Part shown: positions 54,787 to 63,984 of the stretch, piece by piece
Layout of the letters: each line of letters starts with the position of its first letter
Position numbering within the stretch: position 1 is the first letter of the stretch
Assembly (NCBI GenBank): GCA_030607875.1
Contig: JAUWJD010000012.1
Span: 18,248-82,247 of the forward strand
Length of the DNA: 64,000 bases
From: Chloroflexota bacterium
GTDB taxonomy: Bacteria > Chloroflexota > Anaerolineae > UBA2200
Direction: 5' to 3'
Notes under the pieces: model-generated
What the model saw: only the letters and a program-made list of their open reading frames with translations
What the model was told of the DNA's origin: nothing
Database searches by the model: none
Position numbers and translations under genes: made by a program

Positions 54787-55205
54787 TGCGCGGTGTCCAG
54801 GACATACTATACAGTTTTTGAAGTATGGTTACGTTCGGTGAGTACATCAGGAAAGCACTAGAATTGGCAGGAGTGAATGTTGAGGGTTTGAAGCTGAAAC
54901 AGTATGAGGACTGGACACCATATCAGTGCACGGACAGCGAGGATCGACTACAAAGAGCTGCGGAAGACGAGCCCTGAAGCAGCGAGGAGAGTGGTGGCTG
55001 AGTACTGGAGGAGCGATGGTCACAACGTTTCTGTCGCTGCTCGCCTGTTTGGCATCAACCGTTGTGTAGTCTATGATATCCTCCGTAAGTGGGCGGAAGG
55101 CGACTTGCGAGAGCGACCGAAGACACCTAAACATCAACCGAACAAGACACCAGCGGGGGTTGAGGACAAAGTTATTGCGGCCAAGAACAAGACCAGGCTA
55201 GGACC
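54787..55205 (+). mobile_element. IS remnant, copy 2 (5' part of an rve-type transposase)
   Basis: Same left end (TGCGCGGTGTCCAGGACATA) as copy 1 at 27674. It encodes 'ARIDYKELRKTSPEAARRVV', an HTH ('NVSVAARLFGINRCVVYDIL') and 'AAKNKTRLGPERLTR', the N-terminal region of IS481/IS3-like (rve) transposases up to the 'KTRLGPERL' motif. There the sequence switches to a TrmB-type gene. The catalytic DDE domain is absent. Confidence 0.75.
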
Positions 55206-56052
55206 GGAGCGGTTGACTCGACTTGGCTTTGCCGAATGGGAGGCCAAGGTCTACCTCGCCCTGTTGCAGCGTAGCCCGGTCACCGGCTATCAGGTGAGCA
55301 AAGACAGCGGCGTGCCTCGCTCCATGGTCTATCAGGTGCTGGGCAAACTGGTCAACCGCGGTGCTGCGCTGATCACGCATGACGGCGACAGTGTCCTCTA
55401 CGCTCCCGTACCGCCGCTGGAGCTGATGGAGCGGCTGTAGCGGGAACACACGCAGCTGACAGAGGGGCTCAAGCGCGACCTGGCGCAAGTTAGCCAGCAT
55501 TCAGACGAGGAATATGTCTGGAGGCTCGAAGGCTACGAGAACGTCCTAGCCCGCGCCTGGAAGCTGGTCGAACGGGCCGAGCAGAACCTGTACGCGCAGA
55601 TGTACGCGCAGGAATTCGAGCGCCTGCGCCCGGCCTTCGAAGCAGCCGCTGCACGTGGAGTTAGGGTAGGCCTGGCGACAATTGGCTCCGTAGAATTCCC
55701 AAACGCCCGCGTGGTTGAGCTGCCGGTCACAGAAACCTTCAGCGAGGTGGCGACCTCTACCCTGCTGCTGGTCGCTGACCGCAACGAGATCTTGCTTGGT
55801 GAACTGGGGCCGACAGCACAAGCCCGGGCTTCATGGACGCGCAACCGCCACCTGGCGGCCATCGTCGAAGGGCACGTGCGGCGTACTCTACTCATCCCTC
55901 TCCTCAACCAACGGTTGGGCGTTGACGATGTGCTGGAGGTGATGCCGGGCGATGAACGTGAGCTGTCGGAAGCGCTTCTAGATGGAGAGAAGCTGTCTCG
56001 CCTGCTGGAGAAGGTCGAGGACAGCTCTCATCGGCAACAAAGGGAGGAGTGA
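54904..56052 (+). pseudogene. TrmB-type regulator fused to IS N-terminus, with in-frame TAG
   Basis: One frame runs from ATG 54904 to 56052, broken only by TAG at 55438-55440. Codons 1 to about 103 come from the IS; from 'LTRLGFAEWEAKVYLALL' on it is a TrmB winged-helix domain ('GYQVSKDSGVPRSMVYQVLG'), then a coiled coil and a PLD-like C-terminal sensor ('LVADRNEILLGELG'). TrmB regulators respond to sugars or other ligands. The native N-terminus has been replaced by the IS. The TAG follows 'LELMERL' and could come from CAG (Gln). The radical SAM gene lies downstream on the same strand. Confidence 0.7.
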
Positions 56053-56307
56053 GTTGGTAGCGCGCAACTGGGGCGCCGGCCCTGTCTCACCCAGTCCTGG
56101 CCCGACAGGGCTGAGGCACGGCCACTACGAACTCAAGCTACATCATTTTCACGGAAGGAGGTGTGGAATGGTGCTGAGGACTCTGTGGCGACGGAAGACG
56201 AGGACCTTGCGTGGCAGCAAAGCTACTGGAGTTTGCCACCAGGGGGACCACGGTGGGGTTCTAGGAGCTGCTCATCTTGTGGACAGTGCGCAGAGGGGGT
56301 TGAAATC

Positions 56308-57591
56308 ATGTCACTTCAAGGTGCTATCAGGAGCCAACTGAAAAGACTGCTGGGTATCAGTGGTGATCTCGTGCTGGAGCGTCGGGTTCCGATGCTTGCC
56401 TGCCGGCTGCAGGACGTCGACGAACTCGGCCTCTATCTGCACATCCCGTTCTGCCGCCAGATTTGCCCCTACTGTCCCTATAACAAAGAGCTCTATCATC
56501 CTGAGGTGGCCGAGAGGTACGCCAAGGCTGTCATGCGAGAGGTCGACATCTACGCTGCAATGCTGGGCAACAAGCCAGTCACCTCCTTTTACATTGGCGG
56601 CGGAACACCGACAACTATGCTTCACAGCGGCCTGCCTCAGATCCTCGAGCACATCCATCGGTCTTTGCGTATGGAGTGTGACGTGCATATGGAGAGCCAT
56701 CCCAATGATCTGAGCCGGGAAAACATTGATGCCATCCTCTCCTTGGGTGTGAAGCACCTAAGCACGGGCGTGGAAGCTGTCCAAGACCATCACCTGAGGA
56801 CACTGCACAGGCCATACACGGCCGAGGAAGGGCGCGCAGCGGTTGAGCGAGTCGTTGGCAGGGGCTTCCGATGCGTCAATGTGGACATCATTTTCGCCTT
56901 ACCCAATCAGACCTGCGAAGAGGTGGAGGAAGCAGGCCGGACGCTGGTTGACCTGGGCGTTGATCAAGTTGCGGCGTATCCTATCTTTACGTTCCCATAT
57001 ACCCGCTGGGCACAGGTCTCCAGCAACGGTAAGGGGTTCAGCCATTTCCAGAAACGCAAGATGCTGCGCATCCTGGAGACCACTTTCTACGATGCCGGCT
57101 TTGAAAGGACCTCTGTCTGGGCTTTTACCCGGGCCGGTGTTCCAAAGTATTGTTCCGTGACGGTACCGCTCTACATAGGTCTTGGGGCCAGTGGCGGCTC
57201 CTATCTCAAGGACGTTTTCTACCTCAACACCTTCAACGTTCAAGAGTACATCCGGGCACTCGAAGATGGAAGGCTGCCCATCGCCCTGTCCCTTGACCTG
57301 TCCGAGACCATGCAGATGGCAAGCTGGCTCTACTGGCGAGTCTATGAGACACGGTTCAAGAAAAGCGACTTTCACAGACGATTCGGAAGGGCATTTGACG
57401 GGGTCTATGGGAAATACTGCAAGCTTCTGTCTTGGGCCGGATTTCTGAAGGATCATGGGGATCAGGTTGTCCTGACGGATAGCGGTGCCTACTGGTTGCA
57501 CGTGCTTCAGGACCTCCTCTCCATCGACTATATCAGCAAGCTGTGGGGTACGTCAAAGCAAGACCCATGGCCAGAAAGGGTAGTGCTGTGA
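56308..57591 (+). CDS. HemN-like radical SAM protein
   Basis: 427 residues from ATG 56308 behind AGGGGG; the frame is open further upstream but without homology. 'HIPFCRQICPYCPYN' supplies the CxxxCxxC 4Fe-4S site (C49, C53, C56) and 'FYIGGGTPTTM' the SAM-binding GGGTPT motif. 'VNVDIIFALPNQT' and 'YPIFTFPYTRW' also follow HemN/HemW-family order. True coproporphyrinogen oxidases have longer conserved ends, so a HemW-like chaperone or another radical reaction remains possible. A short frame at 56168-56341 with a strong ribosome site overlaps its start. Confidence 0.85.
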   Translation: MSLQGAIRSQLKRLLGISGDLVLERRVPMLACRLQDVDELGLYLHIPFCRQICPYCPYNKELYHPEVAERYAKAVMREVDIYAAMLGNKPVTSFYIGGGTPTTMLHSGLPQILEHIHRSLRMECDVHMESHPNDLSRENIDAILSLGVKHLSTGVEAVQDHHLRTLHRPYTAEEGRAAVERVVGRGFRCVNVDIIFALPNQTCEEVEEAGRTLVDLGVDQVAAYPIFTFPYTRWAQVSSNGKGFSHFQKRKMLRILETTFYDAGFERTSVWAFTRAGVPKYCSVTVPLYIGLGASGGSYLKDVFYLNTFNVQEYIRALEDGRLPIALSLDLSETMQMASWLYWRVYETRFKKSDFHRRFGRAFDGVYGKYCKLLSWAGFLKDHGDQVVLTDSGAYWLHVLQDLLSIDYISKLWGTSKQDPWPERVVL

Positions 57592-57664
57592 CGACCTGCC
57601 GGAAGGGACAGCGAGTGAGGCATCCGCTTGCGGACAGGGGGATGATATAATCAGAACACAACAG

Positions 57665-57817
57665 ATGAAAGCTGTGGTAGTCACAAGGGCTGTGCTGGTT
57701 GGCGCAATAGCTCTGATGGTATCGTGCGCAGGCCCTGCGGCCACGCCCATGCCAACCGAAAGGCCGCCTGGGAAACGCGCGTCCTGTCCTGCCGAGGCGT
57801 CCTTTGGCGATACCTGA
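57665..57817 (+). CDS. Short lipoprotein-like peptide, probable truncated gene
   Basis: 50 residues from ATG 57665, just after a TATAAT (57645-57650). Residues 1-21 form a lipoprotein signal ('VLVGAIALMVSC', lipobox Cys21) followed by Pro/Thr-rich sequence 'AATPMPTERPPG' that stops early. It looks like the 5' end of a lipoprotein gene that lost its body. I do not recognise the missing part. Confidence 0.45.
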   Translation: MKAVVVTRAVLVGAIALMVSCAGPAATPMPTERPPGKRASCPAEASFGDT

Positions 57818-57974
57818 CTCCACCTGACTGTCTAACTGGTATGCTAAGATTCGGCGAGCTCAGCGTCTGCAAGAACGCCAAGGCGTGGTGGTATTGACGC
57901 CAAGACAGGCACGGGCCTGTGCAAGGGCATCATCGCTCTAATGGCTGCTTTCACGATGGGCATCCACATCAACC

Positions 57975-58020
57975 TCACGCTCACCGCTCCTTGCCCGCCA
58001 GCAAGGAGCGGTGAGCGTGA
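57975..58020. terminator. Perfect 20-bp hairpin
   Basis: TCACGCTCACCGCTCCTTGC (57975-57994) and its exact complement (58001-58020) around a 6-base loop, followed by TTTCG. It may be a terminator for the truncated unit at 57.6-57.9 kb or a repeat element. The surrounding 57818-58184 holds no gene I can identify. Confidence 0.65.
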
Positions 58021-58184
58021 TTTCGAATAATCGGCTATACTTTGTATTACACGCTTTGTCAGTACGTTCAGTGCGCTTCGCGGAGCTCTTGCACGTTCTA
58101 TCTACTGCCAATGCAATCAGGCGTCACAGCGCAAGGCCCATCTGACTTGGCGCACCCGTCTCCTTGGACCGGAGATGGTGTCGC

Positions 58185-59009
58185 ATGACCACGGTGGGTC
58201 GGAGGTGCTCGTCAGAAGTGCAGCAAGATGTAATCATTGATCGAGATGATCATCCTGGGATGTCTGGTGAGAGTTTGAACTCGTCACAGAGCGCTGTCAA
58301 CCGAGAGCTCTATGACCAGTTCTGGGCCCAATCACAGATTCGGCCTCCTAGCGCCCAGTCAGTGTGGCCAGTGGTGCGCGACCTGTTGCCAACAAACCGC
58401 CGCGTCCTAGAGATTGGCGCAGGCAAGCGACCACGAGTGCCGATTGAAGGTTCCATCTTCGTAGACCTCAGTTGGGAGGCGGGACGTGCGCTGGCCCTAC
58501 TTGGTGCGAATGCCGTGGTTGGCGATGCAGGCGCTCTCCCGTTCTCCAGTTCCTACTTCGAACTCGTAGTAGCGGCCGAAGTTCTGGAGCACATCAAGGA
58601 TGACCAGGGTGCACTCGATGAATGGAGTCGGGTGCTAAAGCCGGGTGGGCGGCTGTTTCTGAGTGTGCCGCTGTATCGCCATATGTGGACTATCTTTGAT
58701 CGCACAGTTGGGCACCTGCGGCGATACGAACCACGCGATTTGCAGGTTCAGTTGGAACGAGCGGGGTTTCAGGTTGACCGCTATGCCACAGATCGGATTG
58801 CGCTGTATCGCGGGATGAACCGATTGGCAGCGCTGGGAGTGGCTGTGGTGGGTTCACGATTTGCCATGTGGATGGAGGAACGCGTGCACGCGCCGCTGGC
58901 TGAGAGGCTAGCACGCAGGAGGGCGCGCAAAATGGACTGGCGCGAACAACTTGCCCAAGAAAAGGACATGAGGGCGACAAGTGCACTTGTGATATGCACG
59001 CGTCCATAG
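58185..59009 (+). CDS. SAM-dependent methyltransferase (type 11)
   Basis: About 274 residues from ATG 58185; ATG 58260 is another possible start. 'NRRVLEIGAGKRPRVPIEG' is the SAM motif, 'FELVVAAEVLEHIKDD' the family core and 'RVLKPGGRLFLSVPLYRHM' motif III. The tail is basic (Arg-rich). Neighbouring genes give no clear pathway. Could act on lipid, quinone or sugar. Confidence 0.8.
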   Translation: MTTVGRRCSSEVQQDVIIDRDDHPGMSGESLNSSQSAVNRELYDQFWAQSQIRPPSAQSVWPVVRDLLPTNRRVLEIGAGKRPRVPIEGSIFVDLSWEAGRALALLGANAVVGDAGALPFSSSYFELVVAAEVLEHIKDDQGALDEWSRVLKPGGRLFLSVPLYRHMWTIFDRTVGHLRRYEPRDLQVQLERAGFQVDRYATDRIALYRGMNRLAALGVAVVGSRFAMWMEERVHAPLAERLARRRARKMDWREQLAQEKDMRATSALVICTRP

Positions 59010-59243
59010 CAAGTGTTCATCACGCTTGTGGGCCGTTCTTTCCTGTTCCTGGCCATATATTGTGTATATGACCGCTCACTGTCTTGATGCTATGTAGCCA
59101 GGCTGCAGTGGAGTTTCGACTCGCTATGCCTCGTATGTGCCAGCGCTTTTCTTCTACAAGTAGGGGCTGCGTTCGCCTTCGCTGGGTTCTGGCATACTGC
59201 CTAGACAGTCAGGGCCTGACTCCGCCCGGCTGACGGTGCGGTG

Positions 59244-59378
59244 ATGGCTTACGTGCCCACGGGAGAGTTCCCGTGCGGTCCCTGTGGCATGGCCGATCCG
59301 CCCAAACAGAGCATCTACCTGGATGCCTTCTTCATTTCCATTGTCCCGCACAACAAACGCATGCTGGCCTTTGCCTGA
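59244..59378 (+). pseudogene. Formylglycine-generating-enzyme (SUMF1-like) fragment
   Basis: 44 codons reading 'MAYVPTGEFPCG' and 'KQSIYLDAFFIS', which match the start of FGE-sulfatase-domain proteins ('M.YVPAGEF.MG...VYLDAFWI'). The rest of the domain is missing and a stop follows at 59376. Confidence 0.5.
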
Positions 59379-59467
59379 CCTTGACTCTGCTGGCACTGAC
59401 CTGGCCTCGGCTTGGGGGCTGGCTGCTCATCGCCATTGGCGGCGCTTTCTACGGCCTGCAATTGTAG
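59366..59467 (+). pseudogene. Membrane-protein fragment
   Basis: 'LTLTLLALTWPRLGGWLLIA' and 'IGGAFYGLQL' look like the last two membrane helices of a small membrane protein. There is no start or upstream part, and it overlaps the FGE fragment in another frame. Family not recognised. Confidence 0.35.
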
Positions 59468-59499
59468 CGTGCTGCTGGCGTGTACGACCTGACCCTGGG

Positions 59500-59814
59500 C
59501 ATGATAGTGAGCTGGTAAGCGCCTGGGAGGGCTGGGGCAGTGAACGGGCGTGCGTGCGGGTTATGGCCTTGCATCCTGCCTACACGGACGAGCAGGCGTT
59601 GCGTACTCTGCTGAGCGCAAGCGAGGCTGTGGCGTTCTCGGCTGACAAAAAGACTTTGGTCGTGCCCGCGAACGCGCGGCACGCCTGGGCGGTGGAGCAG
59701 TTGTTGAGGTGGGGCTACCGAGTCGAGAGGATGGCGGTGCGTATGGTGTTGGGGAGAACGGATAAAGGCCCATGTGCCGATAACCATGTGGATTTCTTAC
59801 GGTGGGCCGGGTGA
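59500..59814 (+). pseudogene. GNAT acetyltransferase-like C-terminal fragment
   Basis: The frame ends '...AWAVEQLLRWGYRVERMAVR' and 'DNHVDFLRWAG', a pattern seen at the C-terminus of GNAT-like proteins, with 'ASEAVAFSADKKTLVVPANA' before it. The acetyl-CoA motif is not present in the surviving part. Together with the two preceding fragments it marks a decayed stretch from 59.2 to 59.8 kb. Confidence 0.4.
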
Positions 59815-59870
59815 TCGCTCAGCGCTGGGTGCGATGCATTGTCGATTCACAGCAAACAGGAGGAACGGGC

Positions 59871-60794
59871 ATGAAGGAGTATCGCTTCATCCAGGTAGAC
59901 GTTTTCACCGACCGGCCTTTTGGCGGCAACCCGTTGGCTGTCTTCCCTGAAACTGAGGGGTTGACAGCACAGGAGATGCAAAGCCTGGCTCAGGAGATGA
60001 ACCTCTCCGAGACGACGTTCGTCCTGCCGCCGCAGGCACCCGGAGCCGATTTCAAGGTGCGCATCTTCACTCCGGCCAAGGAACTGCCGTTCGCCGGTCA
60101 CCCCGTGGTAGGCACCCACTGGGTGTTGGCTCACCTGGGCCGTGTGCCTCTGCACGAGCCGGTGACGCAGGTGTGCTTCGAGTTGGGGGTGGGTGTGCTG
60201 CCTGCCGACCTGTACGTTGCCGACGGCCGGGTGGAGCGCGTGGTGATGACCCAGGCTCGTCCGACTTTCCATGCTGTGCTGGAAGACGTGACGGACCTGG
60301 CAGCGGGGCTGGGCCTGCTGCCGGAAGCGATTACCGAGATGCGGCTGCCGGTGCAGGTTGTCTCCACCGGGGTGCCACAGATGATGGTACCTGTACGTTC
60401 CCTGCGTGAGGTGCAGAGCTTGGGCGCCAAACGGCTCAACGTGACTGCCCTCAACCGGGCATGTCGCGCTGTCGGAACCGAGTGTGTTCTGGTCTACACC
60501 ACGCAGACGGAACGCGCGGAGACAATGGTCCATGTGCGCATGTTCGCTCCCCTGCTGGGGGTGCCGGAGGATCCGGCCACCGGCAGCGCCAACGGGGCAT
60601 TGGTAGCCTACCTCGTTCATCACCGCCTTGTGCCGTTAAGCGGACCCACCGTGCACATCGTCAGCGAACAAGGCGCGGAACTGGGTCGGCCCAGCACGCT
60701 ATACATTGAAATTGATCATCTGGATGGCGAAGCAAGCGCTGTGCGAGTGGGTGGGCAGGTCGTGCCGGTAGCCGAGGGGGTTGTGAGGTTCTGA
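59871..60794 (+). CDS. PhzF-family isomerase/epimerase
   Basis: 307 residues from ATG 59871 with CAGGAGG upstream. The fold is that of diaminopimelate epimerase. The PhzF active-site Glu is E47 in 'EMNLSETTFVL', with 'RIFTPAKELPFAGHPVVGT' after it and 'MFAPLLGVPEDPATGSANG' in the second half. Known relatives act in phenazine synthesis, but most members have unknown substrates. No phenazine genes are near. Confidence 0.93.
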   Translation: MKEYRFIQVDVFTDRPFGGNPLAVFPETEGLTAQEMQSLAQEMNLSETTFVLPPQAPGADFKVRIFTPAKELPFAGHPVVGTHWVLAHLGRVPLHEPVTQVCFELGVGVLPADLYVADGRVERVVMTQARPTFHAVLEDVTDLAAGLGLLPEAITEMRLPVQVVSTGVPQMMVPVRSLREVQSLGAKRLNVTALNRACRAVGTECVLVYTTQTERAETMVHVRMFAPLLGVPEDPATGSANGALVAYLVHHRLVPLSGPTVHIVSEQGAELGRPSTLYIEIDHLDGEASAVRVGGQVVPVAEGVVRF

Positions 60795-60874
60795 GTGAGG
60801 TGCAATGCCTCTGTGGCTCGTGTTTTGGATACGGGGGACTGGATCAGCCATCATCATGAACGAGAGGAGACATA

Positions 60875-61612
60875 ATGATTCGGGGCTTGCAGGACGCGTT
60901 TGGCCACGCCTTGTACGATTACCTACAGAGTGAGGGAGGCAGAGTTCTCTCCGTCATCGAAAGGGACGATGGCCTCTTTGACGTAGACGAACCAAAGAAC
61001 TACTTTGTTGAGTACCAGGCTTGGCCCCCGCATCAACAGGAGGCCATGGCCTATGTGCGTGGCCGAGTGCTGGATGTCGGCTGCGGAGCTGGACGACACG
61101 CTCTGCACCTTCAGGGCCAGGGGTTTGGCGTCCTGGGTATCGACGAATCCCCTCTGGCCGTGAAGGTCTGCAAGCTCAGAGGACTAGGGCAGACAAGGGT
61201 GATGTCGGTTACTCAGATAAGCTCCAGGCTGGGAGCGTTTGACACCATCCTCATGATGGGCAACAACTTTGGCCTGCTCGCGAACTGGAAGAGGGCCAGG
61301 TGGCTTCTGAGAAGATTCCGCGGCCTGACCAGTGCGCAGGCGAGGATCATCGCTGAAAGCATGGATCCCTACCAAACCCAGGATCCTGTGCACCTGGCAT
61401 ACCACCAGTTTAACAGGGAACGGGGCAGAGCGCCTGGACAGGTGAGAATCCGAGTCAGGTACCGGAAGTATGTGAATCCATGGTTTGACTACCTGTTCGT
61501 GTCCAAAAAGGAGATGGAGCAATTGCTGGAGGGCACTGGCTGGACGGTGACGCGTTTTCTCGATTCCGAGGGTGCAGTCTACATCGCGATCATTGAAAAA
61601 GGCCCGGCGTAG
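60875..61612 (+). CDS. SAM-dependent methyltransferase
   Basis: 245 residues, ribosome site GAGAGGAG upstream of ATG. 'GRVLDVGCGAGRHALHLQGQ' is the SAM motif and 'VLGIDESPLAVKVCKLRGL' the acidic second strand; 'DTILMMGNNFGLL' is the post-II region typical of this group. The stop codon lies in the loop of the terminator that follows. Substrate unknown. Confidence 0.85.
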   Translation: MIRGLQDAFGHALYDYLQSEGGRVLSVIERDDGLFDVDEPKNYFVEYQAWPPHQQEAMAYVRGRVLDVGCGAGRHALHLQGQGFGVLGIDESPLAVKVCKLRGLGQTRVMSVTQISSRLGAFDTILMMGNNFGLLANWKRARWLLRRFRGLTSAQARIIAESMDPYQTQDPVHLAYHQFNRERGRAPGQVRIRVRYRKYVNPWFDYLFVSKKEMEQLLEGTGWTVTRFLDSEGAVYIAIIEKGPA

Positions 61613-61623
61613 GCCGGTTTTTT
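61604..61623 (+). terminator. Intrinsic terminator overlapping a stop codon
   Basis: CCGGC (61604-61608), loop GTAG, GCCGG (61613-61617), then TTTTTT. The TAG stop of the methyltransferase gene is within the hairpin loop. Confidence 0.85.
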
Positions 61624-61659
61624 GCCCGGTCTGGCTGTTGACCGGGAGGGGAAAGGGCA

Positions 61660-61716
61660 ATGAAAGTGCCTGTCACGGGTGGGGCGGGCTATCTTGGTTC
61701 CCACCTGGTGGACGCG
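61660..61716 (+). pseudogene. NAD-dependent epimerase/SDR N-terminal fragment
   Basis: From ATG 61660 (GGGAGGGGAAAGGG upstream): 'MKVPVTGGAGYLGSHLVDAK', the dinucleotide-binding start of extended SDR sugar epimerases (GxxGxxG). After about 18 codons the similarity ends, though the frame stays open to 61932. A truncated gene next to the 3' end of thrB. Confidence 0.55.
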
Positions 61717-61817
61717 AAACGTGTTGTGGACGATCCTGGGTGGAGTGGGGGCCTTCTGGCTGCTCAAAGCAGTGGAGTTCTGAGGTGTAGCCGAGCGCAA
61801 GTCGGACGGGTCAGCGC

Positions 61818-62768
61818 TCACCAGTGGTCTTGTGGTTCTCTCCTGCGGCGGGGACGCTGGATCACCGTTGTCTCGGCACCTTTGGACGTAACTGGGACCA
61901 CCAGGGCTTGTCCCGTGAGGGACAGCTTCTGAGCCGCGTCGGCCATCGCTTCTGCCACCTTCTCCGCATTCTCCCGGCAGAGAGCGAGGACCGTTGAGCC
62001 TGCTCCGCTGAGGAAAGCTCCCAGCGCTCCGGCTTCGCGGGCTGCCGACAGAAGCGTCGGCATGGCGGGGAAGATGACCTCTCGGTACGGTTGGTGCAAA
62101 CGGTCATGCGTGGCAGCGTCAAGGAACTCGTAGTGTCCCTCAATCAAGGCCGCGACTAGTAGAGCCACCCGGCCCAGGTTGTAGACCGCGTCGCTGCGTG
62201 GGATCTCCGTCGGAAGCACTCGCCTTGCGTCCGCCGTAGGCATGGAGAAGTCGGGCACAAAGAGGGCAGCCTTGAGATCCACTGGGACGGCGATCTTGTT
62301 ATACAGCAACTGCCCCTCGTGCTGCACCGCGATGACCAGCCCTCCCAAAAGCGCTGGCGCCACGTTGTCCGGGTGGCCCTCCAATTGAGTGGCCAGCATC
62401 AGGATTTGATCTGCCGAGAGGGGACTGCCGCAGAGTGCGTTGGCTGCTACGAGGCCCGCGACGGTTGCGGCCGCGCTGGACCCCAGTCCTCGGCCCAAAG
62501 GGATATTGTTCTTCTGTTCCAGGGCAAGGCTAGGAAGCCGCCGGTCTGCCTCCTCAAAGGCCAGCCGGATGGCGCGGAGGACGCGATTCTCCTCGCCCCA
62601 GCGGAGGTCCTCTGCCCCCTCACCTTCAATGCGCACGTCCAGTCGGCCATGCGTCGCCTGAACGCTGACTGTATTGTGCAGCCCCAGGGCCATGCCGAGG
62701 CAATCAAAGCCCGGCCCCAGGTTCGCTGTCGTAGCAGGGACGCGTACAACAACTTTCGAAACTACCAT
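61818..62768 (-). CDS. thrB: Homoserine kinase
   Basis: 316 residues from ATG 62768, which overlaps the thrC stop by seven bases (ATGGTAG). GHMP kinase phosphorylating homoserine in threonine synthesis. 'VRVPATTANLGPGFDCLGMA' (8-27) is the family start, 'PLGRGLGSSAAATVAGL' (90-106) the ATP loop, 'EGHPDNVAPALLGGLV' and 'GAFLSGAGSTVLAL' follow. A frameshift in thrC makes an upstream open frame run into thrB, but the internal ATG is the real start. Confidence 0.95.
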   Translation of the reverse strand: MVVSKVVVRVPATTANLGPGFDCLGMALGLHNTVSVQATHGRLDVRIEGEGAEDLRWGEENRVLRAIRLAFEEADRRLPSLALEQKNNIPLGRGLGSSAAATVAGLVAANALCGSPLSADQILMLATQLEGHPDNVAPALLGGLVIAVQHEGQLLYNKIAVPVDLKAALFVPDFSMPTADARRVLPTEIPRSDAVYNLGRVALLVAALIEGHYEFLDAATHDRLHQPYREVIFPAMPTLLSAAREAGALGAFLSGAGSTVLALCRENAEKVAEAMADAAQKLSLTGQALVVPVTSKGAETTVIQRPRRRREPQDHW

Positions 62769-63809
62769 CCCAACAACTTCTCCACTTCTCTCACATCTGC
62801 TGCCACTTCCGGTGGGGTGACAGCTTGGGCCACTGCGATCTGTGGGTCCTTGAGGCCGCTCCCGGTCAGAACGCACACCAGGCGCACTCTTTCGGGCACA
62901 CGCCCTTCCCGTGCAAGCTTGAGCACGCCAGCTACTGGGGCCGCCGAGGCGGGCTCGCAGAAGATACCTTCCCTCTCGGCGAGAAAGCGCTGTGCCGCCA
63001 GGATCTCTTCGTCCGTCACGGCTTCGATGAGCCCTCCTGATTCGTCTCGCGCCGCGACGGCTCGCTGCCAGCTTGCGGGATTGCCGATGCGGATGGCCGG
63101 TGGCTATGGTCTGTGGTTTCTCTATCGGTGCACCGTGGACAATGGGCGCAGCTCCGGCAGCCTGAAAGCCCCACAGCTCGGGCGGGTGCTGGATGTGTCC
63201 CGCTGCCTGCCATTCGCGGAAGCCTTTCCAGTAGGCGGTGATGTTGCCTGCATTGCCCACCGGGAGTGCCAAGATGTCAGGGGCATTGTCCAACGCTTCG
63301 CAGATCTCAAACGCTGCGGTCTTTTGCCCCTCGATCCGGTTCGGATTGAGCGAGTTGACCAGGGTGACCGGGTGGTGGCTGGTGAGGTCGCGAACGATAT
63401 CCAGTGCCTGATCAAAGTTGCCCTGGACAGCGACGACCTGCGCACCATGGATCAGCGCTTGGGCAAGCTTGCCCAGGGCGATCTTTCCAGAGGGAACGAT
63501 GACGATGGCCTGGATTCCGGCCTTGGCTGCGTAAGCAGCGGCGGAGGCTGAGGTGTTGCCGGTGGAGGCGCAGATCACTGCTCTGCTTCCCTCTTCGATG
63601 GCCTTGGCTACCGCCACGACCATGCCTCGATCCTTGAAGGAGCCCGTGGGGTTGCCTCCCTCCACCTTGAGCCAGATCTCTGCATTGGCTTCCTGACTCA
63701 GCTTTTCAGCACGCACCAAGGGGGTATCGCCCTCTCCCAGGGATAGGGAGGGAGTGCAGTCGGTAAGGGGGAGATAATGACCGTAGCCAGACAAGATGCC
63801 GGTTTTCAT
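62762..63809 (-). pseudogene. thrC: Threonine synthase, single-base frameshift
   Basis: PLP enzyme making threonine from O-phosphohomoserine. From ATG 63809 the frame is good through 'NPTGSFKDRGM' (PLP Lys59), 'CASTGNTSASAAAYAAKAG' and 'GNAGNITAYWKGFREW' to 'EKPQTIAT'. There one extra base within GGCCGG (63096-63101) shifts it. The -1 frame then continues correctly ('AIRIGNPASWQRA' ... 'VCVLTGSGLKDPQ') to the stop at 62762. Without the extra base the protein would be about 348 residues, the normal length. A sequence error is as likely as a real mutation. Operon with thrB. Confidence 0.88.
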
Positions 63810-63984
63810 CGTTCCTTTTCCTCACGCCGGGATTTCGCTGATTCTATACGCATCTGGATGAAAGCGCAACTGGGGACTCGGTTTCAAAGTATGTTGGTGG
63901 GTTTAGGGAAGACGGTTAGCGATAAAGGGATAGGCTGTGCTATCATCCTGAGGCTCGAGAAAGACGCAGGAGATGGCACAGCCC

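Noticed and set aside
56168..56341. 57-codon frame with a strong ribosome site before the HemN-like gene
   Set aside because: It has no family resemblance and overlaps the HemN-like start. It might be a leader peptide but cannot be supported from sequence alone.
61818..63809. Genuine ThrC-ThrB fusion protein of 663 residues
   Set aside because: The middle third is out-of-frame translation of thrC; the correct frame continues in another register to its own stop, and thrB has its own start.
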